In this document: positions 32,485-39,999 of the stretch, one piece after another
How the letters are laid out: each line of letters opens with the position of its first letter
How positions within the stretch are numbered: position 1 is the first letter of the stretch
Source: Elusimicrobia bacterium GWA2_51_34
Lineage (GTDB): Bacteria; Elusimicrobiota; Elusimicrobia; Elusimicrobiales; UBA9959
Direction: 5' to 3'
Assembly: GCA_001799565.1 (NCBI GenBank)
Contig: MGTS01000012.1
Location: 43,466-107,465 of the forward strand
DNA: 64,000 nucleotides
Program-made: the position numbers and the translations under genes
The notes under the pieces: model-generated
What the model was told of the DNA's origin: nothing
Databases searched by the model: none
What the model saw: only the letters and a program-made list of their open reading frames with translations

Positions 32485-33275
32485 GTTTTCCCCCGCCTTT
32501 TGAGCGTATCAGGCGCGCTTACCGGGGAAACTTCAGGGGCTTTTTCACCGTATACATTGATCACCTTTATCCCGCCCTTGCCGAGTCTCTCAAGCTCCGC
32601 GCCTATTATAAGGCAGGCCGAGGCCATTTCATTTCGGCTGAGAGGTTTTTCTGAACATGGACGCAACGGGGTGTTAAGCTGCACCTCGTCCGGGGAAATC
32701 ATGGTGTAGAGCGCCGCGAAATCCCGCGTGTAAGCCTTATTGCGGTCAATCAGCATGGTCTGTATGGCCAGACGGTTACGCCTGCCTTTTGAAAAAGGAA
32801 CGAGCCCCTTAATTATCTCGTCAAAACATATCCGGGGCCCCGGTCGGTTGATTTTTCTGAAAAGTTCATTATTCGGCGCGTCAAGTTTGGCTATCACAAA
32901 ATCAAAAGCTGTAAGGTCTTCCCGGATTTTTTCTGAACACATCATCGACGCGTTGGTTATCAACGCGGTTTTTTCCGGCCTTAACCTGCCGCATTCCAGC
33001 AGTAATTCCTTCAGGTTAGCCGCAAGGGTCGGCTCTCCCCTGCCTGAAAAAGTAAGGTAATCTGCCGGGGCCTTCAAGGCGGAGAGTTCTGCCCCAAGCG
33101 CCTGCGGTTGCACATAAACAGCGCGTTCCGGATGTACCGGCGCACAGTCGCCCAGCTGGCAGTAAACGCAGTTAAAGTCACAAATCTTTTCTGGGCGTGA
33201 AATCGGGTCTATCCCCAAAGACACGCCCAGCCGCCAGGACCCCACCGGGCCATAGCAGTATTTAAACTCTGTCAT
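32481..33275 (-). CDS. Radical SAM protein, COG0731-like
   Basis: 264 residues. N-terminal GPVGSWRLGVSLGID, then the SAM cluster motif CDFNCVYCQLG (CxxxCxxC), and the glycine motif FSGRGEPT. This group is widespread in anaerobes and archaea and is related to wyosine/TYW1-type proteins; its substrates are mostly unknown. No SPASM or extra cluster motif. It overlaps the DUF169 gene by 4 bases and psd by 4 bases. Confidence 0.88.
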   Translation of the reverse strand: MTEFKYCYGPVGSWRLGVSLGIDPISRPEKICDFNCVYCQLGDCAPVHPERAVYVQPQALGAELSALKAPADYLTFSGRGEPTLAANLKELLLECGRLRPEKTALITNASMMCSEKIREDLTAFDFVIAKLDAPNNELFRKINRPGPRICFDEIIKGLVPFSKGRRNRLAIQTMLIDRNKAYTRDFAALYTMISPDEVQLNTPLRPCSEKPLSRNEMASACLIIGAELERLGKGGIKVINVYGEKAPEVSPVSAPDTLKRRGKT

Positions 33276-33925
33276 GCGCCCGTTCCAGCCATAGCGGGCT
33301 CGCGCCGCCAGGCCCGGACAAATTTTTTCGCGGCATTCTCCGGCAGACAGACACAGACCTGACCCTGCAGGTCAGCGGTTTTTATGGCCTTCGCGCAGCC
33401 CAGCGACAGGGAAGGGATTTTATTGTTTAAAGCCCCCGCCGCACCCTCAGAACAGAAACTCATCACCCCGGTGAATTTACAGGCCAGTTTTTTACCCGCG
33501 ATAACTGACCAGGACTGCGCCAGGCCGTTGGCGGATTCAAGCAGCATAAAAGAAAGGTAAAGGTCGGCTCTGGAACCGGGCAGATTGAAACTTATATAAG
33601 CAGGGCTGAAAGCGAGGCGCTGCACCCCGGAAACTGCGGATTCAGGATTGATAACACGGTTAAGCCGGATTGGGATAAAGCTGCCGAAAGATGGGGCCTT
33701 CGCGCCTGGGACATTGAAAGCGTACTTGGCTCCGCCGCAGGGGATGGTTGAAACTTTAAGCAGCACCGGCTCCGTTATAGCTCGCGCGGCGGCGGCGCAA
33801 AAACTCTCCGGCGAGGAAAGTTGCATCCCGCGCGGCTTTGTTTTGTGAAACTTAACTCCGATCCAATGCGTCCCCATCATTTCCATAAGCACGCTTCTTA
33901 TTTCGCTGCTATTTTCGTTTATCAT
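33272..33925 (-). CDS. DUF169-family protein
   Basis: 217 residues from ATG 33925, chosen because AGGAGG lies 7 bases before it. DUF169 features: WIGVKFHKTKPRG, the SFCAAAARA cysteine motif, STIPCGGAKYAF and a late LGCAKAI. These give four conserved cysteines that may bind Fe-S or metal. The family is found in anaerobic bacteria and archaea and has no established function. It lies between a NifX-like gene (71-base gap, the largest in the run) and the radical SAM gene. Confidence 0.8.
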   Translation of the reverse strand: MINENSSEIRSVLMEMMGTHWIGVKFHKTKPRGMQLSSPESFCAAAARAITEPVLLKVSTIPCGGAKYAFNVPGAKAPSFGSFIPIRLNRVINPESAVSGVQRLAFSPAYISFNLPGSRADLYLSFMLLESANGLAQSWSVIAGKKLACKFTGVMSFCSEGAAGALNNKIPSLSLGCAKAIKTADLQGQVCVCLPENAAKKFVRAWRREPAMAGTGA

Positions 33926-33996
33926 AAGGTTCCTCCTGTAAATTACCAAAACACACAGTTCTACACACCGCAGGAATACGCGGAGACCGTTAAATG

Positions 33997-34317
33997 TTAC
34001 TTTTTCAGATATTCTTCAACAGCCTGACGCACTGTCTTAACTCCGGAAATACCGGTAACGCCTTTTATCCCGGCGGCCTCGATAGCGGTTTTAGCGTTGG
34101 GACCGAGGTCGCCTGTAAGAACCACCTGCGCACCCTGCGCCGCCACCTGGCGCACAGCTTCCGGTCCGGCGCCGCCCTGCATACTCACGGCATTATTTGC
34201 AACCGGGGTAAACTTCATGTTCTCGCTCTCCACTATCACGAAATAAGGCGCCCTGCCGAAACGCTCGCTCACTTTAGCCTCCATCGAGCCGCCCATCGCT
34301 GAAACGCATATTTTCAT
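33997..34317 (-). CDS. NifX/ORP-like cluster-binding protein, short form
   Basis: 106 residues from ATG 34317 (GGAG 5 bases upstream). MKICVSAMGG, ERFGRAPYFVIVE and a late GVKTVRQAVEEY, all of the NifX fold. Unlike the other two NifX-like proteins in this window it has no Cys/His tail and only one cysteine, so cluster ligation would have to come from partner proteins. Part of the 22-gene run, 19 bases after the ZIP gene. Confidence 0.88.
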   Translation of the reverse strand: MKICVSAMGGSMEAKVSERFGRAPYFVIVESENMKFTPVANNAVSMQGGAGPEAVRQVAAQGAQVVLTGDLGPNAKTAIEAAGIKGVTGISGVKTVRQAVEEYLKK

Positions 34318-34336
34318 ATTACTCTCCTTTTTAATC

Positions 34337-35077
34337 TCAATAACCGAATACAAAAAAAGCTATGGTCCCCACACCACCAAGGCCCAGCAGGAACTGCAGC
34401 ACAGGCTTCCCTTTTTCCGGGTGGCGATGCGCCGCCGGGATAAGGTCCGCCAGCGCGATATAAATAAAACTCGCGGCGGAGACGGCCATTACATAGGGCA
34501 AAGCCGGCTTAAACGAGGCCAGCGCATAATAGGCGACGAAAGCGCCGGGCAGCGTAGTCAGCGAAGACGCGATATTGGCCCACAGGGCTTTTTTGCTGGA
34601 CCAGCCGGCCGCCAGCATTATGGCGAAATCTCCAGTTTCCTGCGGTATTTCATGGGCCACCACGGCCAGCGTGGCGGTGTAAGCCAGGGCAGGGGAAACC
34701 AGCAGCGCCGAACCGATAAGAACCCCGTCTATAAAATTATGCAGCGCGTCTCCGATAACAATCACAACGCCGGCTGAGGAATGAACCTCGCAACTTTCTT
34801 TGTGACAATGCCGCCAGAGCAGCGTTTTTTCCAGCCCCAGGAACAGGAAAATTCCGGCCAGCGCCGCGCCCAGCACCGCCGCCGGCGCGGCGCCCATATT
34901 TAGCGCCTTGGGCAACAGGCCCAGGAAGGCGGCGCCCAGCAGGGTCCCCGTGGCGTAACTTATAAGACAGGGGACTAGCCTGCCGCGCGTTTGTTCCGGG
35001 AAAAGCAGGAAGATTCCGGCGGCCCAGACGCTTAACACGCTGCCGGTAAGACTCAGGATAAGCAGTCTCAGTTCCAT
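34337..35077 (-). CDS. ZIP-family metal transporter, second copy
   Basis: 246 residues from ATG 35077, whose first base is the last base of the NifU-like stop (TGATG). Motifs HNFIDG (about 112) and HEIPQE (about 141) on helices IV and V mark the ZIP family. A short loop with HCHKESCEVH lies before helix IV and may bind metal. Expected role: uptake of iron, zinc or another divalent ion for the cluster-building proteins of this operon. It is only distantly similar to the ZIP at 14528 (HNFPEG/HNIPEG). Confidence 0.88.
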   Translation of the reverse strand: MELRLLILSLTGSVLSVWAAGIFLLFPEQTRGRLVPCLISYATGTLLGAAFLGLLPKALNMGAAPAAVLGAALAGIFLFLGLEKTLLWRHCHKESCEVHSSAGVVIVIGDALHNFIDGVLIGSALLVSPALAYTATLAVVAHEIPQETGDFAIMLAAGWSSKKALWANIASSLTTLPGAFVAYYALASFKPALPYVMAVSAASFIYIALADLIPAAHRHPEKGKPVLQFLLGLGGVGTIAFFVFGY

Positions 35078-35439
35078 CAGGGTTTCACCAGATACTCGCC
35101 CAGCGCGCGGTAGAAAGCCGTAGCGGCCAGGATAGGGCAATGCTTATGATCATCCGGCACTTTTCCCAACGTCTTAATTATAAGCCCGGGGGAAACAAAA
35201 AAAGCCTCCGACAGCGGCCGCTGGTCCGCGTAAAAAGCTACCAGCGCCCCGCAGGCCTTGGTAACGCCGCAGCCCTCGGTGTAGTATCGTATTTCCGTTA
35301 TTTTATCGTTCTCAATATTAATATAAAATTCCATAGTGTCGCCGCAGGGGCCGGTCACGCTGGCGGAGGCCGTCGGGTCGTTGAGGCGGCCGGAATATTT
35401 TTTAATTGCGTCTTCCAGCGCTATTTTTCTTTCTTTCAT
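35077..35439 (-). CDS. NifU/IscU-like Fe-S scaffold protein
   Basis: 120 residues from ATG 35439, one base after the stop of the MinD gene. The scaffold-type cysteines are seen in TGPCGDTMEFY, EGCGVTKACGA and HCPILA, the pattern of IscU/NifU-N relatives. These proteins hold newly built Fe-S clusters. The conserved Asp next to the first Cys is shifted (CGD). Cysteine desulfurase is absent from the window; sulfur might come from the DsrE protein or from elsewhere (inference). Confidence 0.85.
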   Translation of the reverse strand: MKERKIALEDAIKKYSGRLNDPTASASVTGPCGDTMEFYINIENDKITEIRYYTEGCGVTKACGALVAFYADQRPLSEAFFVSPGLIIKTLGKVPDDHKHCPILAATAFYRALGEYLVKP

Positions 35440-35440
35440 G

Positions 35441-36307
35441 TCATTTTTCCAGTTCGGTCCGTAAAATATTCCAGGCTCTTTCCACAGCATCGGCAGCGAG
35501 ACTGCTGCCATCTTCGCCCAGAGTTTTGCGGTCCAAGAGAGTTTTTACCACCCACGTATCAAATGGAATCCGGCCAAGCAGGCCAAAGCCTAAACCGGTG
35601 GCTACCTTTTCAAGAGTCTCTGTTTCTTCTTTATTTAAATCCCACTTGTTAACCAGCAGGAAGCCTTTTATTTTCTGCTGACGCAGCAGTTCCGCCAGAC
35701 GCAAGAAGTCGTGCCGGCCGGAGACAGTGGGCTCGGCCACGGCCACCACGGCGTCCACGCCGCCAAGCGAGGCCAACACCGGGCAGCCTATGCCGGGGGA
35801 ACCGTCCAGGATAAGGAACTCCTTTCCGGAGGCTTCGGCTGCCTTTACCGCCTCCGTTTTTAAAAGCGCTACCAGTTTGCCGGAATTCTCTTCGGCGGGC
35901 TCAAGGCGCGCGCCGGCAAAGGTTCCGAAACGGCATGGGGAGATTGCCCAGGCGCCGCTTAAAACCTCTTTGAAACTTATCGCTCCTGCGGGGCAGTTCC
36001 AGGCACAGACGCCGCAACCCTCGCAGGAAGTTTCGCTTATGCGGAAAGGCGCGGAGGCGACAGCGTCAAAACGGCAAACCTCCAGGCAGCGCCCGCAGGA
36101 AGTGCACTTGTCGGGGTTGATGGCGGCCTTTTTCCCGCCGAAAAAACTCTTTCTCTCAACCGGTTCGGGGGAAAGTATTATGTGCAGGTCGGCCGCGTCT
36201 ACGTCGCAGTCGGCGGTTATGCAGGGCGCGGCCAGACGCGCGAAAGCTCCGGCCACCGTGGTCTTGCCGGTGCCGCCTTTGCCGCTTAAAATAAGCACCT
36301 GTTTCAT
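35441..36307 (-). CDS. MinD/ParA-type ATPase with inserted 2[4Fe-4S] ferredoxin domain
   Basis: 288 residues. Walker A SGKGGTGKTT (8-17 region), then an inserted ferredoxin-like domain with CTSCGRCLEVC and CEGCGVCAWNCP, then Walker B/switch DGSPGIGCP and NKWD. This domain order defines the MinD ATPases of the ORP complex of sulfate reducers and relatives. All eight cluster cysteines are present, unlike in its partner. ATPase pairs of this type are thought to load metal clusters onto NifX/ORP proteins. ATGA overlap with the gene upstream. Confidence 0.92.
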   Translation of the reverse strand: MKQVLILSGKGGTGKTTVAGAFARLAAPCITADCDVDAADLHIILSPEPVERKSFFGGKKAAINPDKCTSCGRCLEVCRFDAVASAPFRISETSCEGCGVCAWNCPAGAISFKEVLSGAWAISPCRFGTFAGARLEPAEENSGKLVALLKTEAVKAAEASGKEFLILDGSPGIGCPVLASLGGVDAVVAVAEPTVSGRHDFLRLAELLRQQKIKGFLLVNKWDLNKEETETLEKVATGLGFGLLGRIPFDTWVVKTLLDRKTLGEDGSSLAADAVERAWNILRTELEK

Positions 36308-37143
36308 ACGGCGGCCCCCGCTTTTATGGCGGTAAATATTTCTTTAAGCGTTTTAGCGTATTCAGGTCGGACCTCCAGCATTGTCTTTCCGCGCGAATAG
36401 GCAACTGCTATTTCACGGTCAAAAGATATTTTCAGCAGGATCTTAACGCCTTTTTGCGCGCACCAGGCTTCCATCGCGCCATCACCCAGATCATAACGGT
36501 TTATAACAAGGGCGTGCGGAACTTTTATTTTTTTAAGCGTCTCCACGGCCAGCTTCAGGTCACTCAAGCCGAAGGGAGTAGGCTCGCTGACCAGCAGACA
36601 GAAGTCACTGCCGGTCACGGCATTTATCATGGGGCAGGAAGTGCCGGGAGGGCAATCTATTATAACATCGCCGCAGGAAGGGGCCAGTTTTTTTACCGCT
36701 TTTATAAGCCGCACCGGACTTGGCTCCCCTATATTCATAAGACCGTCGGCGAAGAATAAATCCCCGGAACGGCCACGGCGTATTTTACCGGCGGCATGAG
36801 GTTTCTCTGTTATAGCGTGTTCCGGACAGGACAACACGCAGCCGCCGCAGGAATGGCACATGTGTTCAAAGAGGAAAGGTTTGCCGTTAAAAAGCTTTAT
36901 AGCGTTATACTCGCAGACCTGTTGGCAGCGGCCATGCGCGCGGCATTTGGCCGCGTCTATTACGGGCACCGACACGCTAAAATCGGTTTCGGATTCTATT
37001 TCCGGCTTAAGGAACAGGGCACAGTCAGGTTCTTCCACATCGCAATCAAGCAGGGCGACACCGGGGCCCAGTGCCCGCGCCATGGCGGTTGCCAGGCTGG
37101 TTTTTCCGGTGCCGCCCTTGCCGCTTGCGATAGAGAGTTTCAT
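36304..37143 (-). CDS. MinD/ParA-type ATPase with inserted ferredoxin domain, Cys-to-His variant
   Basis: 279 residues from ATG 37143 (TTG 37158 is an alternative). Walker A SGKGGTGKTS, DCDVEEPD, inserted ferredoxin-like domain and DCPPGTSCP. The first cluster motif reads C67-x2-H70-x2-C73-x3-C77, with His in the place of the second Cys; the second motif CHSCGGCVLSC is normal. The partner ATPase has Cys at that place. A His ligand would change redox potential or cluster stability, or the site may be lost. It starts 18 bases after the NifX-like gene and overlaps the second ATPase by 4 bases. Confidence 0.92.
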   Translation of the reverse strand: MKLSIASGKGGTGKTSLATAMARALGPGVALLDCDVEEPDCALFLKPEIESETDFSVSVPVIDAAKCRAHGRCQQVCEYNAIKLFNGKPFLFEHMCHSCGGCVLSCPEHAITEKPHAAGKIRRGRSGDLFFADGLMNIGEPSPVRLIKAVKKLAPSCGDVIIDCPPGTSCPMINAVTGSDFCLLVSEPTPFGLSDLKLAVETLKKIKVPHALVINRYDLGDGAMEAWCAQKGVKILLKISFDREIAVAYSRGKTMLEVRPEYAKTLKEIFTAIKAGAAV

Positions 37144-37161
37144 CTCGTACTTGCGCAACTA

Positions 37162-37539
37162 TTATTGAGCGCAGTCCCCTTCGTGGCCATGGTCTTTGCA
37201 GGGTTCAATGCCGCCCGCCAGTTTGTTTGAAAGCAGCGCCTTTACCGCATCTTCGGCTTTACCCGAGTAGCAGGCTATCGGCACGCCCGCATCCGCGAAT
37301 TTCTGCTGGGCTCCCATGCCCATGCCACCGGCTATAACGTGGGTGATCTTGTGTTTAAGTATTTCTCCCACAGCCTGACAGCCTCCACCGCCATGCTGCG
37401 CGTTATTGGGGACAACTTTAGAGTTTTGTATCTTGCCGTTCTCCGCTTCGACGATAAGGAAATGACTGCATTGACCGAAATGAGCGCAGACTTCGCTTTT
37501 CAAGCCTTGGTCGTCGCTAAGTGTAATTCCGATTTTCAT
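37162..37539 (-). CDS. NifX/ORP-like protein with Cys/His C-terminal tail
   Basis: 125 residues. MKIGITLSDDQ, AHFGQCSHFLIVE and GGMGMGAQQ are the NifX-fold features; the tail reads CKDHGHEGDC. It resembles the protein at 13722 in having a metal-binding tail and an extra cysteine next to the HFG motif. Probably the protein loaded by the two MinD ATPases encoded right after it. A strong hairpin lies in the 58-base gap before it. Confidence 0.9.
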   Translation of the reverse strand: MKIGITLSDDQGLKSEVCAHFGQCSHFLIVEAENGKIQNSKVVPNNAQHGGGGCQAVGEILKHKITHVIAGGMGMGAQQKFADAGVPIACYSGKAEDAVKALLSNKLAGGIEPCKDHGHEGDCAQ

Positions 37540-37560
37540 TCCATTCTCCTTGATTTATGG

Positions 37561-37591
37561 CGCAGACGGGAGCTGAACGCACCCGTCTGCG
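37561..37591 (-). other. Strong intercistronic hairpin between DUF5320 and NifX-like genes
   Basis: CGCAGACGGG (37561-37570) and CCCGTCTGCG (37582-37591) are perfect complements: a 10-bp GC-rich stem with an 11-base loop. On the transcribed strand no T-run follows, so it is probably not a terminator. A structure here could protect the short upstream message or reduce read-through, so the DUF5320 peptide would be made in excess over the downstream proteins. Confidence 0.65.
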
Positions 37592-37597
37592 GCAATA

Positions 37598-37849
37598 TTA
37601 CTTTCCCTCGCCTTTTATCTCACTCATGCGCTTTTCCAGTTCGGAAAGGCGCGTTTTGATTTCTTGTGTCTCGCTTGCAATAAGCTCCTTTTCAGACACA
37701 GGCGACGAAGAACGTCCAAAGACGCCTCCGAACCCGAGTCCCCTGCCGTATGCGCCTTCCCTGCGCCAGGCGCCCCCTCTGCCGCAAGGGCCTCTCCCTC
37801 CGCCCATCGGCCCAGTTCCCATGGGTCCCGTTCCGTCTCTGTATGGCAT
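37598..37849 (-). CDS. DUF5320-family small protein, first gene of the Fur-boxed run
   Basis: 83 residues, start ATG 37849 with AGGAGG 5 bases upstream. N-terminus PYRDGTGPMGTGPMGGGRG with one Cys (GPCGRGG), then a Gly/Arg/Tyr-rich middle, then a charged helix predicted to form a coiled coil (LIASETQEIKTRLSELEKRM). The coil is a common DUF5320 ending and suggests oligomerisation. It heads the run of NifX, MinD, NifU-like and other genes, directly behind a Fur-type box. Confidence 0.85.
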   Translation of the reverse strand: MPYRDGTGPMGTGPMGGGRGPCGRGGAWRREGAYGRGLGFGGVFGRSSSPVSEKELIASETQEIKTRLSELEKRMSEIKGEGK

Positions 37850-37864
37850 ATTTACCTCCTTAGA

Positions 37865-37883
37865 AATGATAATCATTCTCAAT
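37865..37883. promoter_or_regulatory. Fur-type box in front of the 22-gene run
   Basis: AATGATAATCATTCTCAAT on the plus strand, an inverted repeat close to the classical Fur box and matching 16 of 19 positions of the site at 38411-38429. It lies 15 bases before the DUF5320 start codon, overlapping a possible promoter on the minus strand (TTTACA, 16-bp spacer, TATCAT). Binding there by the Fur protein encoded next door would block transcription of the whole run when metal is plentiful. Confidence 0.8.
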
Positions 37884-37897
37884 AAAGTGTAAAAAAA

Positions 37898-38365
37898 TTA
37901 CCGGGCGCAGTCCCTGCACAGTCCGTAAAACTGCATTACATGGCTGTTGATCTTAAACCCGTACTTTTTTGACAGTCCCTCTTCGGTCTTGCGCAACAGG
38001 TCCATCTCTTCCTTTATAAAGTCGGTATAATCCACTATGCGGCGGCAGGAGGTGCAAACCAGGTGATGGTGGTGGCCTTTTGCATGCGGACCATCCGCGA
38101 ATTCATAGCGTGCCTTATCGTCGCCGGTGTCGAGTTTGCTTACCATGCCGAGCTTTGTAAAAAGCTCCAGAGTGCGGTAAACAGTCGCCAAGCCTATATT
38201 GGGGTATCGCCGGCTTGACGCTTTAAAAACATCCTCCGCTGTAAGGTGCTCGCCCCTGGTGCTTAGCGTGTCCAGCACGGCGTGCCGGGCAGGCGTGATA
38301 CGCCGCCCAAAGCCGCGTATCTTTCCGCAGCAGCAATTTCCGTGATGCCCCTTGAGAATTTTCAT
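37898..38365 (-). CDS. fur: Fur-family metal-dependent regulator
   Basis: 155 residues. Winged-helix part with RRITPARHAVLDTL, HLTAEDVF and NIGLATVYRTLELF; metal part with KGHHHHLVCTSC and CRDC, giving the structural CxxC pairs and the His-rich regulatory site. The N-terminus has an extra NCCCGKI segment before the first helix, unusual for Fur and a possible additional metal or redox site. GGAG 5 bases before the ATG. The stop is 48 bases from the DUF5320 start. Which metal or peroxide signal it senses (Fur, Zur or PerR type) is not decided by the sequence. Confidence 0.93.
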   Translation of the reverse strand: MKILKGHHGNCCCGKIRGFGRRITPARHAVLDTLSTRGEHLTAEDVFKASSRRYPNIGLATVYRTLELFTKLGMVSKLDTGDDKARYEFADGPHAKGHHHHLVCTSCRRIVDYTDFIKEEMDLLRKTEEGLSKKYGFKINSHVMQFYGLCRDCAR

Positions 38366-38410
38366 ATATCTCCAGCCAATATCCTATTACGCTCAGCGAA
38401 ACAGAACATA

Positions 38411-38457
38411 ATTGAGAACCATTCTCAATTATATATTTCCTTAATCAGTTATGTCAA
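38411..38457 (-). promoter_or_regulatory. fur promoter with overlapping Fur-type box
   Basis: Minus strand TTGACA (38452-38457), 18-bp spacer, TATAAT (38428-38433), immediately followed by the inverted repeat ATTGAGAA-3-TTCTCAAT (box at 38411-38429). The box overlaps the -10 element and the start of transcription, the usual place for self-repression. Confidence 0.82.
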
Positions 38458-38460
38458 GGG

Positions 38461-39441
38461 CTAATTGCGCGACACCAAGCCTGCCTGTATTGATGCAACC
38501 GCGCACATATCCACTATATCTTCAACGGAGCATCCGCGCGAAAGATCATTGACCGGCGGGTTTAACCCAAGCACTACCGGGCCGATAGCTTTACCCCCGG
38601 CCAGGCGCTCAACCAGCTTATAAGCGATATTCCCGCTGTTTAAATCGGGAAAAACCAATACATTCGCCCTGCCCGCGACCGGACTGCCCGGAGCTTTTTT
38701 TTCACCTATCCAGGGAATCAGCGCTGTATCGGCCTGCAATTCCCCGTCTATAACCAAGTCTGGGAATTTTTGCCTGGCGATTTTTAACGCCCTTCGTACT
38801 TTAAGCACGGAAGGATGTTCTGCGCTTCCCTTGCTGGAAAATGAGAGCAAGGCCACTCTCGGCTTCAACCCGAGAATATCCCTGGCTGCGTTAGCCGCCG
38901 CGCCCGCAATTTGGGCCAGCATGGCATCTGAAGGATCAGGGTTCATTCCGCAATCGGCAAAAACCATTATGCCGTTTTCGCCGAAAGACTTATCCGGTAC
39001 TTCTATAATAAAGCAGCTGACCACCGGCGCTATACCGGGATAAAGCTTGCGAAGTTCCAAAACAGGCCGCAGCACATCGGCGGTGGAGTGCGCCGCGCCG
39101 GCAACCATGCTTTCGGCAAAAGAATCAAGCAATAATGCGGCGGCAAGATTAAGACGATTCTCCATCAATAGCAAGGCGTACGATATCCTGATGTTTTTCC
39201 TGGCAGCCCAAACCGAAGCCCCCCTGTTCTTTATTTCAGGTGAGCATGGGTCAACTATTTCCATCCCGCCGGGAGAGAAATTTTCACCTTCCCCCGCAGT
39301 CAGCATTATAATCGGGCGGCACACGCCTAATTCTAATGCTTTGACGGCGGCATCCTTCATACGCGGATCTGACCCTTCAGGCAAAAGCACGCGGGCAGGC
39401 GACAGGCCGGCCTTTTGACGCAGAATCGTAGAGATAGCCAT
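38461..39441 (-). CDS. pta: Phosphate acetyl/butyryl-transferase-like protein
   Basis: 326 residues from ATG 39441 (GTG 39456 possible), the usual length of the single-domain Pta. Motifs: VLLPEGSDPRMKDAA at the N-terminus, SFAESMVAGAAHSTADVLRP, VFADCGMNPDPSDAMLAQIA, and LVFPDLNSGNIAYKLVERLAG near the end. It interconverts acetyl-CoA and acetyl phosphate. Acetate kinase, its usual partner, is not in the window. The gene follows the second DUF134 gene by 42 bases and probably shares its operator. Confidence 0.88.
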   Translation of the reverse strand: MAISTILRQKAGLSPARVLLPEGSDPRMKDAAVKALELGVCRPIIMLTAGEGENFSPGGMEIVDPCSPEIKNRGASVWAARKNIRISYALLLMENRLNLAAALLLDSFAESMVAGAAHSTADVLRPVLELRKLYPGIAPVVSCFIIEVPDKSFGENGIMVFADCGMNPDPSDAMLAQIAGAAANAARDILGLKPRVALLSFSSKGSAEHPSVLKVRRALKIARQKFPDLVIDGELQADTALIPWIGEKKAPGSPVAGRANVLVFPDLNSGNIAYKLVERLAGGKAIGPVVLGLNPPVNDLSRGCSVEDIVDMCAVASIQAGLVSRN

Positions 39442-39483
39442 TAATATCTGTTGCACTCCCTAATAAAATACATTGATAATAGT

Positions 39484-39831
39484 TCAGCTTTTGCCTTCAG
39501 TGTGCAGATATTCGCTTATGCGCCATTTCCAGTGTTTGGGTATTGTTTTTACCGGTCCGCCGGCTATTCTAAGCGCCTTGCCGTTTATCACCGCATCGGC
39601 CAGTTTTAGTCTGGCGGACGCCAGTATGTTGCCGAACGTCTGTCTGGAAATTTTCATATCCGCTGCCGCGTCTGTCTGGTTTTTGCGGTTCAGTTCCGCA
39701 TACTTAATTGCCTGGAACTCGTCCAGTTGCAGCGTTATCTCCTTGAGTTTATAAAGAGGTGCCGCACCGGGCTTGAAGTAATATGCCAGGGGCCTGGAAA
39801 CCACCTTTCTGTGTTTGAATGGTCTTGCCAT
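39484..39831 (-). CDS. DUF134-family predicted DNA-binding regulator, copy 2
   Basis: 115 residues from ATG 39831. Very similar to the DUF134 protein at 14093 (RPFK, RKV, RPLAYYFKPGAAPLYKL, LDEFQAIKYAELNRK, SRQTFGNILASARLKLADAV). The last 20 residues differ and are basic. No Shine-Dalgarno is seen; the palindromic operator ends two bases before the ATG. The pta-like gene follows 42 bases later. Confidence 0.9.
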   Translation of the reverse strand: MARPFKHRKVVSRPLAYYFKPGAAPLYKLKEITLQLDEFQAIKYAELNRKNQTDAAADMKISRQTFGNILASARLKLADAVINGKALRIAGGPVKTIPKHWKWRISEYLHTEGKS

Positions 39832-39833
39832 AG

Positions 39834-39853
39834 TTATTGGCTTATGCCAATAA
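39834..39853. promoter_or_regulatory. 20-bp palindrome, probable DUF134 operator 2
   Basis: TTATTGGC-TTAT-GCCAATAA on the plus strand. The arms are identical to the site at 14416-14435 and the distance to the start codon of the DUF134 gene (two bases) is the same. One central base differs, so this copy is palindromic except for its core. Confidence 0.75.
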
Positions 39854-39999
39854 CCTATGTTAACAAGTTTCGTCTTCAAAAATCAAACGTAAAATGTGAC
39901 GATTGGAAAGATCTATGGGATTAATAAGGAATATAGCAGATTCTCCAGTGCCTGGCGCCTAATGCTGCGCGAGAGCAGGCAACAGGCGGTTTATGGCGA

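Noticed and set aside
37598..37882. Longer DUF5320 frame beginning at 37882
   Set aside because: The added residues come from the Fur box region; AGGAGG is in front of ATG 37849.
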